DNA of 64,000 nt from Onchocerca volvulus. Its lineage: Eukaryota > Nematoda > Chromadorea > Rhabditida > Onchocercidae. The DNA lies in the NCBI GenBank assembly GCA_000499405.2, contig HG738138.1, forward strand, positions 24,726,765 through 24,790,764, given 5' to 3'. Positions 1 through 13,434 of the stretch are shown one piece after another (position 1 is the first letter of the stretch; the number at the start of each line of letters is the position of its first letter). Below the pieces are notes generated by a model. That model was not told the origin of the DNA and did not search any database. It worked only from the letters and a program-made list of their open reading frames with translations. Both the position numbers and the translations under genes were made by a program.

Positions 1-58
1 GACTTATCAAAAGCAGTTCCAGCACCAGAATTTGTTCGTTTTATTTTTTGTACTTTTT

Positions 59-138
59 TTTTTCTCGATAATTTTCAATTAGAAAAAAGTTTTATTAATT
101 TTTCTCGATAATTTTCAATTAGAAAAAAGTTTTATTAA
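59..138. repeat. Two-copy 40-base tandem duplication
   Basis: The 40-base unit at 59-98 is repeated almost exactly at 99-138, upstream of the first visible exon. It reads as non-coding. Confidence 0.85.
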
Positions 139-343
139 CAACAATTAGAAAATATTTTATTTTATTTATTTTAAGTAAATTCAATTTTAAGAAGTTTTCT
201 TCTTTTCTTTTTTTTTTTTTAACAAAAATCTAAGAGATATTTTTATTAAAACAATGGCAAGTAATATATATCATTATTATTCTAATGTGAAAGTAAGATA
301 AAACAATCGCAATTTCACGTAAAACACGTAAATTTATTTTTAG

Positions 344-3300
344 ATGATAAGTGAGAAGCCACGATGTTTGGTTGCTAACTTTGGCGCAGATTTGATGTAT
401 CGTAAATGTCAATTTTTATATTACGTTAGTAGCGTTCAAAGTCGTCGTTGTGGTACTACGAAAACAAACAATGATTTCAGTGAAAAATCAATGAAACCAT
501 TAAAAATAAGCAAGTTTTTAATATTGAAGTTCAATGATTTAATTTAAATGAAAAAATTAAACTTAGGTTTTTATAAAGTTAATGCGACAAATAAAGTGAA
601 AATTTCGCAATAACAATGATCAAAAAATAATTTATTATTTGTAAATTGAAAAAAAAAGTTTTTGTAATGTTATTTTGCATTTTGTAATTCTAACCGTACA
701 TAAATGAATGATTAATTTATAAGATAAAGAAATAGCAAATGATAATTTAGCAGTTAGCAAATAATTTATTATTTATAATTTATCAGTTAGATATTTTTTC
801 TCTTAAAAATATTCATTTTAGTGATTCATCGAAATTTTTGATAAAACTCATTTTTGAATATTTCTTTTTTTTTTTTAGATTGTGCTACGGTAAAAAACAG
901 TCCATGTATCGATAATCCAGTGATACATCATTCACCAATGTGTGGTCAAGTGGAAGGATTTAATTATCGAATTCTTAATGATCATATTAATTCCGATAAT
1001 TTAAATACTAATATGATTGTTAATGTAACATTCCGATCTACGCTAATTAGAAGAAAACCGCTTTATTTTGTAGCTTTTTATGGTGATGCTAAACCGTTTG
1101 ATCGAGAAATTGATGTTAGTCACTTTTACTTACGTTGCGTTAGTTTCTTTTAATTTATGTAATTAAAATGCTAATAATTAATTTTAATTTTTTAATTTCA
1201 AATATTTATGCAAGATAGGCAGATAAATATGTGTGAATATGTGTAAATGTTAAATGAATTCAATATCATTAATCTAATCATAACGAAATATTCTAATATT
1301 TTTATTCATACGTGATCTTACGTCATATAAATTTCACGTCACAGTTACATATTAGACAAAAATTACAAAAATATATATCTTAATAATAATTATGCCTATT
1401 TCAGAATTATTTTATTTTACGTTTTTTTTTTAGAAATTATTTTATTCCGTCTATCTTTTATAGTCTCAAAGAGAAGACTATTTTTGTCTGAGCAATTCAT
1501 TATTGTCACGAAATTTTTAAATTAAATTTAATGAATGTTAAAAATTTCCAGGTAGAATTGCTTGGTGTTGATATGCAACGAATTTTGGGTAATGCGACAA
1601 ATTGTCCAAAATTTCATCCTAATGGAACATGTGCTGTAAGTTTTAAATATTAATTTCTTAAATTATAGATTTAAATAAATATGAAAATTTAAAGTTTTTA
1701 TTTGATAAAATTCATATTTATACTTTTTTTTTTTCATCTCATACTAAATAATTAATTGATCAAATAAACTAATTAATCAATTAACTAATTTTTTTTTTTT
1801 GCTTTCATAAATAACTTATGTATTTTATATTACCAGATAAAATTGAATCTCGTAAATGTATCGATAATAATAACAAATTTACGAATGAACAAATTATACG
1901 GTGTGACAATATGCGCCGTTATTGATCCTAAGAATTTGACCTTTCCCGAAGTAAGTGGTGTCACATTAGGCATGAAGTCAAAAGCCAATAAAATATTCAT
2001 TGATTCTGCAGGTTTATATTTTTTAACAATCTGTTTTATTTTTCAATTTTTTTTCGTTTTAGCTTGCTACAGTAATTTGAGTTACTGTAAATATCGTAGT
2101 TTGCTACAGTAACTGCAGTAATTACTCAAATTTGGTTATAAGTAATTTCAAAAAAATATATGTATTTCTAATTTTATATAATGCTCAATTTCAATCCAAA
2201 TTTATCTAAAAGAGAAAATTATTAAGAAATAAAAAGGATGACATTTTATCATCTATTTTTCATTGCATATACTTATTATTTATCTATCTATTCTCATTAA
2301 TTATAATCTTTTTAATTGGTGTTATAGAATGAATTTTTTTTTTAATTAAATTTTTCTTGTTTAAATTTTAATAATATTTTCAGCATTTAAGAAAAATCGT
2401 CCAAATTTACTAAAAGGAATTATTGCTGGCTGTGCAGCAACTCTTTTATTACTTATTGTTGGCACATTTATTTGGTTTCAACGAAGACAAAATGCTAAAA
2501 TTAAAATGCATAAATTAAAACTTGAACAAATGAAGCATAACAACGATTTAAGATATATTGATATGCCAAAAAAGTTAGTTTAAATTAAATTTTCGGAATG
2601 ATTTGTTGCATAATGAAATTTTTAAAATGATTTATTGCTATTCTTTTTTCAACTGAAAAAAAAAATGAATTTCCAAGGCTAAAAATTTTCAAAAATCAAT
2701 TATCATTTTCATTTCATATCATCGAGAAATCAGATCAGGCAAGTGAAGAAATCAGTAATTTACAGAATTGAAATAAAACAAAACTTAATTATTTGCAAAG
2801 AAATGGAAATACTTATTTTAGTATTTTGGGAATAAAATTTTAGATACAGAGCTTCTCACAGCATAGAGTCAAATAAAATAAAGGAATATTGCTAGATTTA
2901 AAAAATATTTTGACATTTTAGAAATAAAATTTTAGATACAAAGCTTCTCAAGGCATAGATTTAAATAGAATAAAGAAATGTTTCTAGATTTAAAAAAAAA
3001 AAAATTAACTAATATTTCTTTTAACTAGTACTTAACTAAAATAAATAATATCTAAATAATTTAAGTGATATTTAATTAATAATTTAACTAATATATCAAT
3101 TAATTGATATTTCTCAGTCGATGATTAGAATTTGGTAATAGAATCTATCATGAAATTCTATCAAATCTATGTTCTTGAGAATCCTTGTATCTAAAATTTT
3201 ATTTCCAAATTAATTAATGTCTAAAATTTTATTTCTAAAACTGAACAATATTAAAATTCGCATGATCATAAAGATTTTCATTATTCTCTTATTACTATTA

Positions 3301-6300
3301 ATGAAATGTAATCAAAATTAAACATAAATTAATCTAACTTATCTTAACTTTATCAGATCTATTTTACCGTAATTGAAAAACTGAAAATTTCTTTTTCAGA
3401 AATTGATCGATAATCATTCCGATCCGATGATTAAAAAAAAAAAAAAAGTTACGAAATAAATTTGATAAAACTGATAAAGAGCCAATTAATTTGAAGTAGT
3501 TGAACAAGTGATAAATACATATCATATATTTACAGGCAAGACATATGGGAATTGGAACGACGAAATCTTATCATTTATGATGATCAGAAGCTTGGCTCCG
3601 GTGCATTTGGATCAGTTTACAAAGGTCGATTGATTGGTATTGCGAAAGGTAACAAGAATGCGCAATCAACCTTGGGTGTTAATTTGATGAGAGCCGAAAA
3701 TTGCGACGTCGCTGTGAAAAAATTGCTAGGTAAACGAAAAATATTGATATAATAGCGAAATTATTCATCGCAAATATTCTTTTATTCTTTTATTTTATCT
3801 TCTTCTCATTTAACAATTATAATTTAGAAGTTTGTTAATTAGACAAACCTATTTTTAGATCTATTTTTTTTAGACCTATCTTAGATCTAAGTTATTTCAA
3901 TTTGTTTTAATTATTAAATATTAAATTTTAATTCTTTTTTTTTTTTAATATTTTAATTATTAAATGCTATTGTTTGTAATCAATGATTCCCATATTTTTT
4001 AAATTTTAGCCTATTTCATTCTTCAAATTTATCTCATTCGAAGAATTCTTCCAAGATTTCTGAAATATTTCTAAGATATAAATCATAATTTAAAAAATGA
4101 AATGAAACTGTTAACTCTAGCACCAATGCAACTTTCTACAGAATGATAATTATATCATTTGCTGATAGCAATTCTCTACAAAATGATAATTATATCATTT
4201 GCTGATAGCAATTCTCTACAAAATGATAATTATATCATTTGCTGATAGCAATTCTCTACAAAATATTAGATGAAATTTATTCCAGAATATGCTGATCAGG
4301 TATCGAAAACGGAATTTCTTAATGAAATATCATTGATGAAAACATTGGGTTATCACGAACGACTGGTCAATATGTTGGCATGTATCACGGATACTGAACC
4401 ATATTGCCTAATTGTTGAATATTGTTCGGATGGTGATTTATTACATTTCTTGCGAAAACGATGTGCTTATATGATGAAGGTTTTTATAAATTTTTCTCAC
4501 ATTTCTTTGTGGACAATTAATTTTTTGTAAAATTTTCTTATAATTTCGGAATTAATTTAGGAATTTTTAAATTTAGAAATTAATTTAGAAATTTTTTAAA
4601 AATTATACCCGAAAAATTCTTACAATAATATAGTATGAAAAAATTTCCTATTGCAAACATTAATTTATGTTAAATACAAAAAAAAAAGAAAAAAAAAAAG
4701 TGTAAAGAAAACAGAAAGTTTCAATCGAAAGAAGATTATTTGAGAAAGATGAATTAGAATAGGCAAATATGAAAATTATATATATTTGCATTTGAATCAT
4801 TAATTCACAATGAAATTAAATTAATTATCATTATTCTCAATTTGAATAATATATGTTAATTTTATATTTAAAATTTTTAAAAATGCTATTATTACGATTG
4901 TTTTTTTCAGCTCACTGAAATGGATATCGATTTTGATGAATCAAATTTGAATGAAAAAATAAATTCCGATTTAGTGATAACATTAAAACAATTATTAATG
5001 TTTGCTGTACAAATTAGTTACGGTTTGGTAAGTATCGCACATATAATTTCATTTCTTTCATTTTCACGCAAAAAATATCTTTGCAACTTTTAAATAAGAA
5101 TAAGTAGAAAAATATATTACATTAATATTATATTCAAATTTAAACTTCTAATTATTTCAAACAAATTTCAATTTTTAAATTTCAATAAATACTTCAAATC
5201 AAATTTTAATTTTAAATTTAAAAGAAATATTCCAAATCAAACTTTAATTTCAAATTTTGACAGAAGCTATTATTGTTTTTAATTATAAATATAGATTAGT
5301 CTATAATTAGTAAAAAAAAAAAAAAGAATTTTATTTTTTAGGAATATCTTAGCCAAAAAGGTTTCGTACATCGAGATGTCGCAGCACGTAATATATTGGT
5401 ACATGATAAGATAAATGCAAAAATTGGTGATTTTGGCTTATGTCGTTATATTTATCGTGATTGTGCCAATTATAAAAGTAAAGGTGGACGATTACCGATA
5501 AAATGGATGAGTCCAGAAGCTGTCAAATATTATGAATTTACTACGAAATCAGATGTGTTAGCATTTTTGAATTTTTTTTTTTTTTCTTGTCAATTATTTA
5601 GAATATAAATACAGATGGGAAATATTTAAAAAAGAAAATTTTTTAAAGTCATGATAACAGCCGTTATATTATCGCAGAATGATAATATAATAGCACATAG
5701 ATGTGTTTATTTAATATAGAATTCAATTGATTTGAACGGGAATTTTTCATTTCGTTCCTTTTCTTCATCTGCCGCCGCCATAACTATTACGAAGTTTGTA
5801 AATTACAGCATTTTTAAGTTATAGCTTTTTTTTGCAAGTTACAGCAAATTTTTGCAAATTGCACAAGTTTCAAGTTTGCAAATTACAGTTAAAGCATTTC
5901 AAAGTTATAGCAAGTTTTTGCAAGTTTCAAATTTGCAAATTACAGTTAAAGCATTTCAAAGTTACAGCAACTTTTTGCAAGTTTCAAATTTGCAAATTAG
6001 AGTTAAAAGATTTCAAAATTTGACTATTTATGATTCAAATTTTACAGTTGGTCATTTGGTATATTAATGTTTGAAATTATTACACTTGGTGGTTCACCGT
6101 ATCCAGGTATACAACCTGATGAAATGTTGGAATATTTGGAAGCTGGTAAACGAATGGATCAGCCAGATAATTGTCCCAATAATTAGTGAATTTAACTTTA
6201 TTTAAAGAAAAAAAAAACCACATAATTGCGGAATCGCAAATAGAAAAAAAAAATTTACTATTATATTTGCGAATTTACTAATTTCATATTGAAATAAAGA

Positions 6301-6504
6301 ATAGTATTTTTTTTTTTTTTTTACAGCTATGAAGTAATGTGTAATTGTTGGATGCAAGAGCCTTTGTTGCGACCAAGTTTTGGAACTATTCGACAAAAAT
6401 TGGCCAGTCAGCTGGAAGATATTACCGATGAATATTCATATTTAAAACTTGATAATCAACGAGATTATTATAATGTAACAAATGATACAGATATTTTGGC
6501 ATGA
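344..6504 (+). CDS. Receptor tyrosine kinase, nematode type (5' end probably outside the window)
   Basis: Exons read as 344-479, 879-1138, 1552-1635, 1837-2011, 2384-2573, 3536-3729, 4286-4479, 4911-5027, 5342-5556, 6048-6185, 6327-6504; all phases agree and give 626 residues. The first part is extracellular, with several Cys and N-glycosylation sites (NVT, NAT, NGT, NVS, NLT). One membrane span follows ([20 protein letters not shown]), then a basic juxtamembrane stretch and a [10 protein letters not shown] motif typical of receptor kinases. The kinase has the glycine loop [16 protein letters not shown] lysine, helix-C Glu in [33 protein letters not shown] and WSFGILMFE, so it should be active on tyrosine. 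It resembles the worm KIN-16/VEGFR-PDGFR-like groups; the ligand is unknown. The ATG at 344 directly follows an acceptor-like TTTTTAG and has no signal peptide, so 344 is probably an internal exon. Bases 1-33 could be the end of the exon before it. Confidence 0.85.
2829..3242. repeat. Intronic direct and inverted repeats
   Basis: Within the receptor-kinase intron 2574-3535. A unit containing AAATTTTAGATACA and CTTCTCA occurs at about 2829-2910 and again at 2921-3000. A related sequence occurs in reverse complement at about 3140-3242. The inverted arms could pair across a spacer of about 150 bases. This may be the remains of a small inverted-repeat element. Confidence 0.7.
4141..4260. repeat. 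Three 40-base tandem repeats just before a kinase exon
   Basis: Near-identical 40-base units start at 4141, 4181 and 4221. The array ends 25 bases before the acceptor of the exon at 4286, so it replaces much of the usual 3' intron sequence. Confidence 0.95.
5877..6009. repeat. 57-base tandem repeats in a kinase intron
   Basis: Units with AATTACAGTTAAAGCATTTC recur at 5881, 5938 and (diverged) 5995, so the period is exactly 57. Related GCAAGTTACAGC sequence lies upstream from about 5832. The array fills much of the 491-base intron 5557-6047. The period is a multiple of three and two frames stay open through it, but it lies between two well-supported exons. Confidence 0.9.
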
Positions 6505-6631
6505 TTCGTTATTCATTTGATTTTTATTTTTTTTTTTTTTTATAAATGTAACTTCAATAATTAAACTTTAAGATTCATAAAAAATTATTTACTAATTTTT
6601 GGATCAAATTTTGAAAGTTTTATATTAAAGA

Positions 6632-6637
6632 AATAAA
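6632..6637 (+). terminator. Candidate poly(A) signal, short form of the receptor kinase
   Basis: AATAAA about 130 bases after the TGA at 6502-6504. Confidence 0.4.
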
Positions 6638-6896
6638 TTATTTGCATAATAGCAAATTCCTAAATGCATATTTTAAGTAACAGTGATAATTTTCTTATCA
6701 TCTTTTATTTCTCCTTATCTTCATCGTATTATTCTTCCTGAGATTTCCCGTTATAATTGCAAAATTTTCGAGAGTTTCTGTATGAATTAAGATTTCTCTT
6801 CCTACTAGATCTTATCTGATCAATAATTAATGTTTCTATTACACAAATAATTTCCGCCTGAATGTCATAAAATTAGGAAATTATTTATATTTGCAG

Positions 6897-7106
6897 AAAG
6901 ATAGCAAGGAAACAGAAGAGAACGATTCGACAGTTGAATTATCGAAAGTCGAAAAATCGAGGGCAAATGATCCATTTGATAATGCTCTTTCAACAGACGA
7001 ACCGAAAGATTACAGTGATAAAAGATCAGTATTATCACATGATATCAGAGATCGAAATGTTATCAGTAACGGGTTCCAACAGATTGGAACAATCGTTAAA
7101 GTATGA
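6897..7106 (+). CDS. Alternative C-terminal exon of the receptor tyrosine kinase
   Basis: Follows the acceptor TATTTGCAG. If the preceding exon ends at 6474 (donor GTAACA) instead of running to the TGA at 6502, the frame continues in phase 0 into this exon. This adds 69 acidic and Ser-rich residues (starting KDSKETEEND) before a stop at 7104-7106. A second frame is also open here and ends in SFEEND at 7137, so the frame is not certain. Both candidate ends have an AATAAA downstream, which supports alternative 3' ends. A separate tiny gene is less likely. Confidence 0.45.
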   Translation, partial: KDSKETEENDSTVELSKVEKSRANDPFDNALSTDEPKDYSDKRSVLSHDIRDRNVISNGFQQIGTIVKV

Positions 7107-7137
7107 TTCGTCAAAAAGCTTTGAAGAGAATGATTAA

Positions 7138-10100
7138 TGGAAATTGGATAATTAATTATGCAAATTTAAGCAATAAATCTGGTCAAATATTAGAGCTTAA
7201 GTTTTTAGATTATTTTTGCTTTTTTTTTTTTTTCTATTTGCTTGGAAGTTGACAAATTATCAAATATATGCGATATTTCTTTGATAATATCAATAAATTT
7301 ACGAAATAATTTAAGATGTTTGTTTGATTTGAGTTGAGAATAAAATTATGAGTTATTTAAATTGAAAAGCAAACAGTTATTAATTATTTTGTTTACATAT
7401 ATATTTTTTATAAATCTATGTTTAGAAACAAAAAAAAAAGAGTGACTTCTGAATTATTTCCATTTTTTTCTCGATTTTATTTTTATTTCTAATTTCTTTT
7501 ATGAATTTTTTTTTTCAATATTTTCGGATGTGGAAGATAATTTAATGAAATTTTCTCCTGCCATAAAAATCATATCATGTATTCTCATTATTAAAATTTC
7601 TATCATGAAACATCTTCTTCCTTATCGATTGCTCAGATTCTTCATTTATTTTATTATAATGGAATTCGATAGTTCGTTTTTGTCTAGAAGAAAATAATGT
7701 AAATTTATTAAAAAATCTTACGAAATAAAATTTTTTTTTTTTTTTAAATGAAAACTTTTGGTTTCAATATAACAGCAAACTTATAATACCTTCAATTAGA
7801 CAAAGATGAATTTGTTCAATTCATTCTTGATGATGGTTCCTGTCGACTTTTTTCTTTGATGATTGACCTTTTGACCCTTCTTATTGATTCTTACTAATAT
7901 TTTACTGCCTATTTACTACATCTTATCATTTCAACCAAGAGAAGAAATTAGTTTTTAACGATTTTCCTTTTTTTTTTGGAAAATAGTCGATCACGCAGAT
8001 TTTATCAATCTTTGGCATATATAAAATAATCCATTTTAGCATAAATGTCAATCCGAGAGGATATTTTATTAAAATCACATTATCATATCTTCTCGAATTA
8101 TTTCGTTATCACATTATCACATGAAAATAGAAAAGAAATTTGGGAAGACATAAGCGAACTTTGTGATTATTGTGAATGATCTTTTGATCGATAAAAGGTC
8201 ATGTAAATTTATAGAAATTGTAATAAAATTCATTACAAACAACTTAATCTAAAGATATTGATAGAATTTTCTGGTACAATTTAAAAAATCATATCATATC
8301 AACTTATCATTGAAGGATATACTGCCCTGAATAAATCATTTTAGGCTAAAGAAAAGTATCTAGAGGAAAATTGAAAAGGTCAAAATGAACTAATTTCTAC
8401 GATGTATAATTGAAATTATTCTTGACATATTTTTGATGTCTCATCAGTTCTTATCATTTCATACAAAATCAATAATATATTTTTAATTTATTTTGGTTAA
8501 ATTTCCGCAAAATTTATATGACTTATATAAGATATGTCAAATTAGTTGCCGATAATACTACAATTGTTTTCGATCTTTAATCAAAATCATGTGATTGATG
8601 ATGACCCCGGAAAAATTCTACTGTAATCTTTCAGCCATGATTTATTCAAAAGTAATTAATTGAATAAAAATGTAGAAAAAAAATATTTCAATTTTATACA
8701 AAAATAAAGACATTTTGATTTTCTCATCGTGATTGAAGCTAACAGCAAAATTTCAATCATCAATCAATAAATGCATGAAAGTAATGTAAACAAAAACAAA
8801 GTCATGAAATAAATAGTAATATTATCAATTCATAAACAAGTATGATGTATTATCATAGTGGTGAAAATTGAAATTCATAGATTTATTTTCCAATTTTGAA
8901 TAGGAAATGAAAGAATTTTTGAAAATGAGCATTTGCAACTTAATTAGCTATTACTACTACTACTATTTTTACAAGATAATAATTCAATATGATTCTTTTA
9001 AAAATCATTCAATTCAAAATCATAATTCAGCCCATTTTCTATCTATAACAAAATTATTTGATTTCTAGATAGAAATAGTTTTTTGTTAAAAAATGGGAAT
9101 AATTGATTTAATCTTTTCAAAAAAAATCAGTTTATTGTTTAAAGCAATTTTACTGGATTTGAAAATTTTTGAAAAATATCAATGAAATGATACAAATGGA
9201 ACTAATTCTAATAGATAGTAACAATTAAAACATTTTGTAACATAATTTTAACTAATATATACTAACAATTAAAATATTTGTAACATAAGAAATTCTTTCC
9301 TTTTTTTTTTTTTTTTGAAACAAATACTATTTTTAATACAATAATATTGACTAAATTTTTCGCAAATAATAAATCAAAAAATAAAAAAGCAATTTAACAT
9401 TTGACATGCATTACTAGAACAACAAGTAAACATGAATATATAAATTAAAAATGTTTGTCATAAATTCGCTAAAAATTAAATACAACTTGTTAGCAATACT
9501 AATGCATGAAAATTTTTCCAAATTTAAAATTCATTTTATCGTTGCATTTTTAAATATCCTACAAATTAAACAGTCATATACTTTAGAAACTTATTTGAAT
9601 TAAGAAATAATTTTTGAAGTGATTGAGATTAATAAAAAAAAAATTACTACTTCACAGCAGTATTTAAAGTCATGACTCCTAATTTTACGGCCATGATATT
9701 TGAACAAAAAGATAAACTGCAAAAAAGTAAAAATGATTTCAATCAGAAATTAATCGTAACCTATGTATCCTTTTCAAATACTTGAAAAATGCAACGAAAA
9801 TTTCTCATAACATTAAGAGAAAAGGTATAATAAATAAAATTTTTTAATACTTTTTTTATAAAAAATTCAAAAAAAAAATCTTGATAAATTATATTCTGGA
9901 TTAATAATTTGCTATATTCGACCAAATCATTTCGTTTCGTTTAATCCAATTCGTGGAAAACAAGATCGTGAAAATATATTGTTGTTATTATTATTGTTGT
10001 TGTTGTTGTTGTTATCATCGATATTCCTAAAATTTTCAAATTTTTATATTTTGAATTCAACATTTGCGATATTTTTCAAAAAAACGATGAAATCAGTTAT

Positions 10101-10149
10101 ATTTCAATAAAAAAAAAAATGATATTTCTAATGAAAACATACTAAGAAA
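7138..10149. other. Intergenic region between converging genes
   Basis: About 3 kb between the 3' ends of the receptor kinase (+) and the CCCH gene (-). It has T and A runs and a CAA/AAT trinucleotide tract (on the minus strand) at about 9980-10016, which would fall in the CCCH 3' UTR. I saw no coding exon or RNA gene. Confidence 0.6.
7172..7177 (+). terminator. Candidate poly(A) signal, long form of the receptor kinase
   Basis: AATAAA about 66 bases after the stop at 7104-7106, followed by a T-rich tract near 7215. Confidence 0.4.
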
Positions 10150-13100
10150 TCAAGCATAGATTTCAGAAAAAACTAACATATTATTAAAGTTTTCACGGAT
10201 TTCATTTAGAATAATATTATCTGTGATTGTTTCCGTATTAAGCTGATGCTCATTGTTGCCATAACCAGAATGATTCGGATTCAACAAACTGGAAACCTGT
10301 AAAATTCAAATATAAAAATTCAACTTAATTAAAAATTCACTTAATTACAACACGATTAATATTAATGAATTAACATATAAGTGACATATCTGTTGTAAAT
10401 GATATTTGAATTAATTTCTGGAGGAATTGACCTATGTTTTGTTCCATTTTAAGAATACCTTCACAGGTTTTCCTTGCTTTTTTTCATTGTTAAATCTGGT
10501 ATTTGCAAGAGAGGAGCAAAATCCGCCATGTTCAGCAAATGATGAATTATTTCCAAGCGCAATTGGTGAATTTGCATATTCAACTTGGCTGAAAAATGAG
10601 AAGATTTAGCTGATAAAAAAACTTTTTTAACAGCTTCATTTTATATTCGATTATTTTACGCGAGAATTTTTTTTTAAATTCTTGAAAAACTGGATAGAAT
10701 TTTAAAAAATGTTGAAAACATATTTGAAATACTAACCTTTTTTCCATTTCTTTTACCTTACTTGCATTTCTTATGTTGAAGCACTTAGGAGAATCTTTAA
10801 GTGTTACGGATGGGAAAATTTTCGCATTACTTCTTTCTGAATTATTTTTCATATGCATCTGAACATAAAATAATTAAAATTTTTGAAAACTTAATTGATA
10901 AAATTGAAATAATCTGATGAAATCATTAACCGATAGATTAATTAATCTAAAATCATCTACTTCATTGATAGGATGTAAAATGATTCGGACTGTAAGAATA
11001 AGCAATTAATTAGTATTGTAGTTGTATCGAGTTTAATTCAGACAGTAAGGACAATTAATTAATTAGTTACCGTATTTGTACCGATTTTTGACATTTTATT
11101 TACACGCTGATGTATATATTGGCATCGTGCACCATATGGACAATAGTTCGATACTGAGAATTTATTACACAGTTGAGTTTTATATTTTGGATGAGCCTAA
11201 AATACTTATAAACAATACCTTTCTACAAGTACTTAAATAATTGGAAATTAAAAATATAAAACTTTTTTTAGTGACGTCAGAAAAATATTAAGACATTTTT
11301 GATTCGAATATACCGTAATATGTGTACCATACTACTGGATACTTCCCTTTCCTCAATTATACGATCTCATCAACTGGTGTTCATGTTGCTCGAATAGATT
11401 ACGGTATGATAAAAATGATTTTACCTGAGGTGGAAGACGGAGTTCATTTTCTCCATGTGCAAAAACGCATTCTTCGCCATATACACATGAATTATTTTCT
11501 CGAAATGATCGACAAAGCGAGGTTTTGAATGCATTCTTTCTACGTCGCTCTGAAAAAATTCGAAAATTTGAGAAATTTCAAAGTACAGTATCCACACCTC
11601 TCTTCCAATGTTTATCTGGTGCTTGCTGAATAAGTTTTTGACCAAAACAGTAATTCTTGATCGATTACTGTATGAGACAGTAAGTACGATACGGTAGAGT
11701 ATTTCGATGAAGAGCTAGTAATATAAGAATGAATCTTTCTAGTTTTAGCAATTTATTTATAAAATCAACTTGTCTAACGAATTTCCTGAAATATTCTTCG
11801 TTTCAATATGTTTTAGAGTAATTGAAATAAGCTAACCTCGTTGTAATTCTTCACGTTCAGAATCAGTTAGCGTTTTCCATTCAGAAATGTTCGTATATTT
11901 TGATGACTTGTTTACTAAGTTATTGTCATTTTTATTATGATTCTGTAAATTAAAAATTTTAATCAATTTAGGACAATTAAAAAAACAATAACGATAAGAA
12001 TTCTGTCAAAGATGTGCTTTCTAATTCAATATGTATATTTTTGTACTCCTTCAGAATTTCACAATCTAATTCATTTCAAAGTTAATTAAGAATTGAAAAA
12101 AAAGGCATTGAAGAAAAATTAGATCCTGAAGATAAGATCGGAAAAATAGTGCCAGATTTATGAAGAATTAGTAACTTAAATTTTTAAAATATAATTCAGG
12201 AATGGTAATTCTACTTCAGCAAGTTTTGATAAAACTCATTGAAACACTTTATTTAATTCATTTTTCAAATCACCCTGAACAACTGGATCATTTTGAGCTA
12301 ATTCACAAGCTTTTAGAGTCAAATTGAAAAAGGTTTTTCTTTTCTACTGTGCAATCATTAAATAGAAATAATCATCCATCTCACTATTTAAGCTGATTTA
12401 TCATACATACGACAATGTTCACATAAATATTTGTCCATTATAGATTAAATTGTAAATATTTCCTTTTCACTCATTTTTATGTTTTGTTCAAAAAATTAAA
12501 ATTATAAATGGAATTGTTGTCTCTATGACTGAGGAACAACTTCAAAAAAAAAAAAAAAAAAAAGAAAAAACGAGTGAAAAAATTAATTCTCTACCAAGAA
12601 AACACAATTTTCAACAAATTTGATGCAAAACAAAAACAACCTGTACTCCATTTCTCATATCGTCTCCTATTTCGACAACAGGGAGCATTTCCAATTCGCA
12701 CTAAACTTAATCATTATTTATGCCAATACTTTACGAATATAATATGTTTGAAATTGACTATGCAAAATTATCACATCAATAAAGCATAGAAAATATTATC
12801 TAACCGGTACAACATTATTATTATCTGGATTAATCACGGATAAGTCGATAAAATGCAGTTGTCCATAAGCATTCACATAAATTCTGAAATACATTCGTTG
12901 TTTGCTGAATTATATAAAACTATGTGATAAATTTATGTAACATTCAAATGGGAAAGACATCAATTAAATGATGAATTTAATTTTTACAATCATAACATCA
13001 TTTTTCTGCTTGAATGTTATGCTTCATTATTTTTTCTTACTTTTACAATCATGTATCTTATTTTCGAATTCAAATTATGAATTTAAATCAAATAGTACCT

Positions 13101-13434
13101 TCAACGACTTTTAATTAAAGCTAAGCGTTAGTAAGGCAAGTTTCACCATTATTTGAGTTGGATTTTTTCCTTCTTTTTTTCGAAATTTTTTAATATTTGT
13201 TCGAATCAAATTCGATTTGTAGTTTTGTTTCGAAATCCTAATTTGTTCGAGTAGTATTCACGATAATTTTTAAAATTAATGATTTGTTATTCACGGCATT
13301 TCTTACCTGTTAGGTTCATTACGATCGAAATATGCTGTCATATGCCGTTCAACACCATATGGTTGCAATAATTCTTGCATTTCTGGTGGAATAGGAACCA
13401 TATTAAATGTTGGTGACATCACGTTTTGCATCAT
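10150..13434 (-). CDS. Tandem CCCH zinc-finger RNA-binding protein (TIS11/TTP-like)
   Basis: Nine exons on the minus strand: 13307-13434, 12805-12883, 11837-11942, 11425-11549, 11082-11196, 10931-10989, 10737-10858, 10459-10588, 10150-10296; in frame for 336 residues. Two C-x8-C-x5-C-x3-H fingers are clear: finger 1 around [20 protein letters not shown] followed by HGENELR, finger 2 around [20 protein letters not shown] followed by H, the second preceded by HPKYKTQ. This spacing and linker are those of the TIS11/tristetraprolin family, which binds U-rich 3' UTR elements. In nematodes the family includes germline and early-embryo regulators (PIE-1, POS-1, MEX-5, OMA-1); I cannot assign one of these names. 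The start is the first of two ATGs at 13434 and 13431, giving MMQNVMSP. The tail after the fingers is not recognised. The junction after finger 2 is ambiguous (see findings). Confidence 0.88.

Noticed and set aside
6202..6396. Minus-strand open frame across a receptor-kinase intron
   Set aside because: Opposite to a conserved kinase exon and made mostly of a poly-A/T tract.
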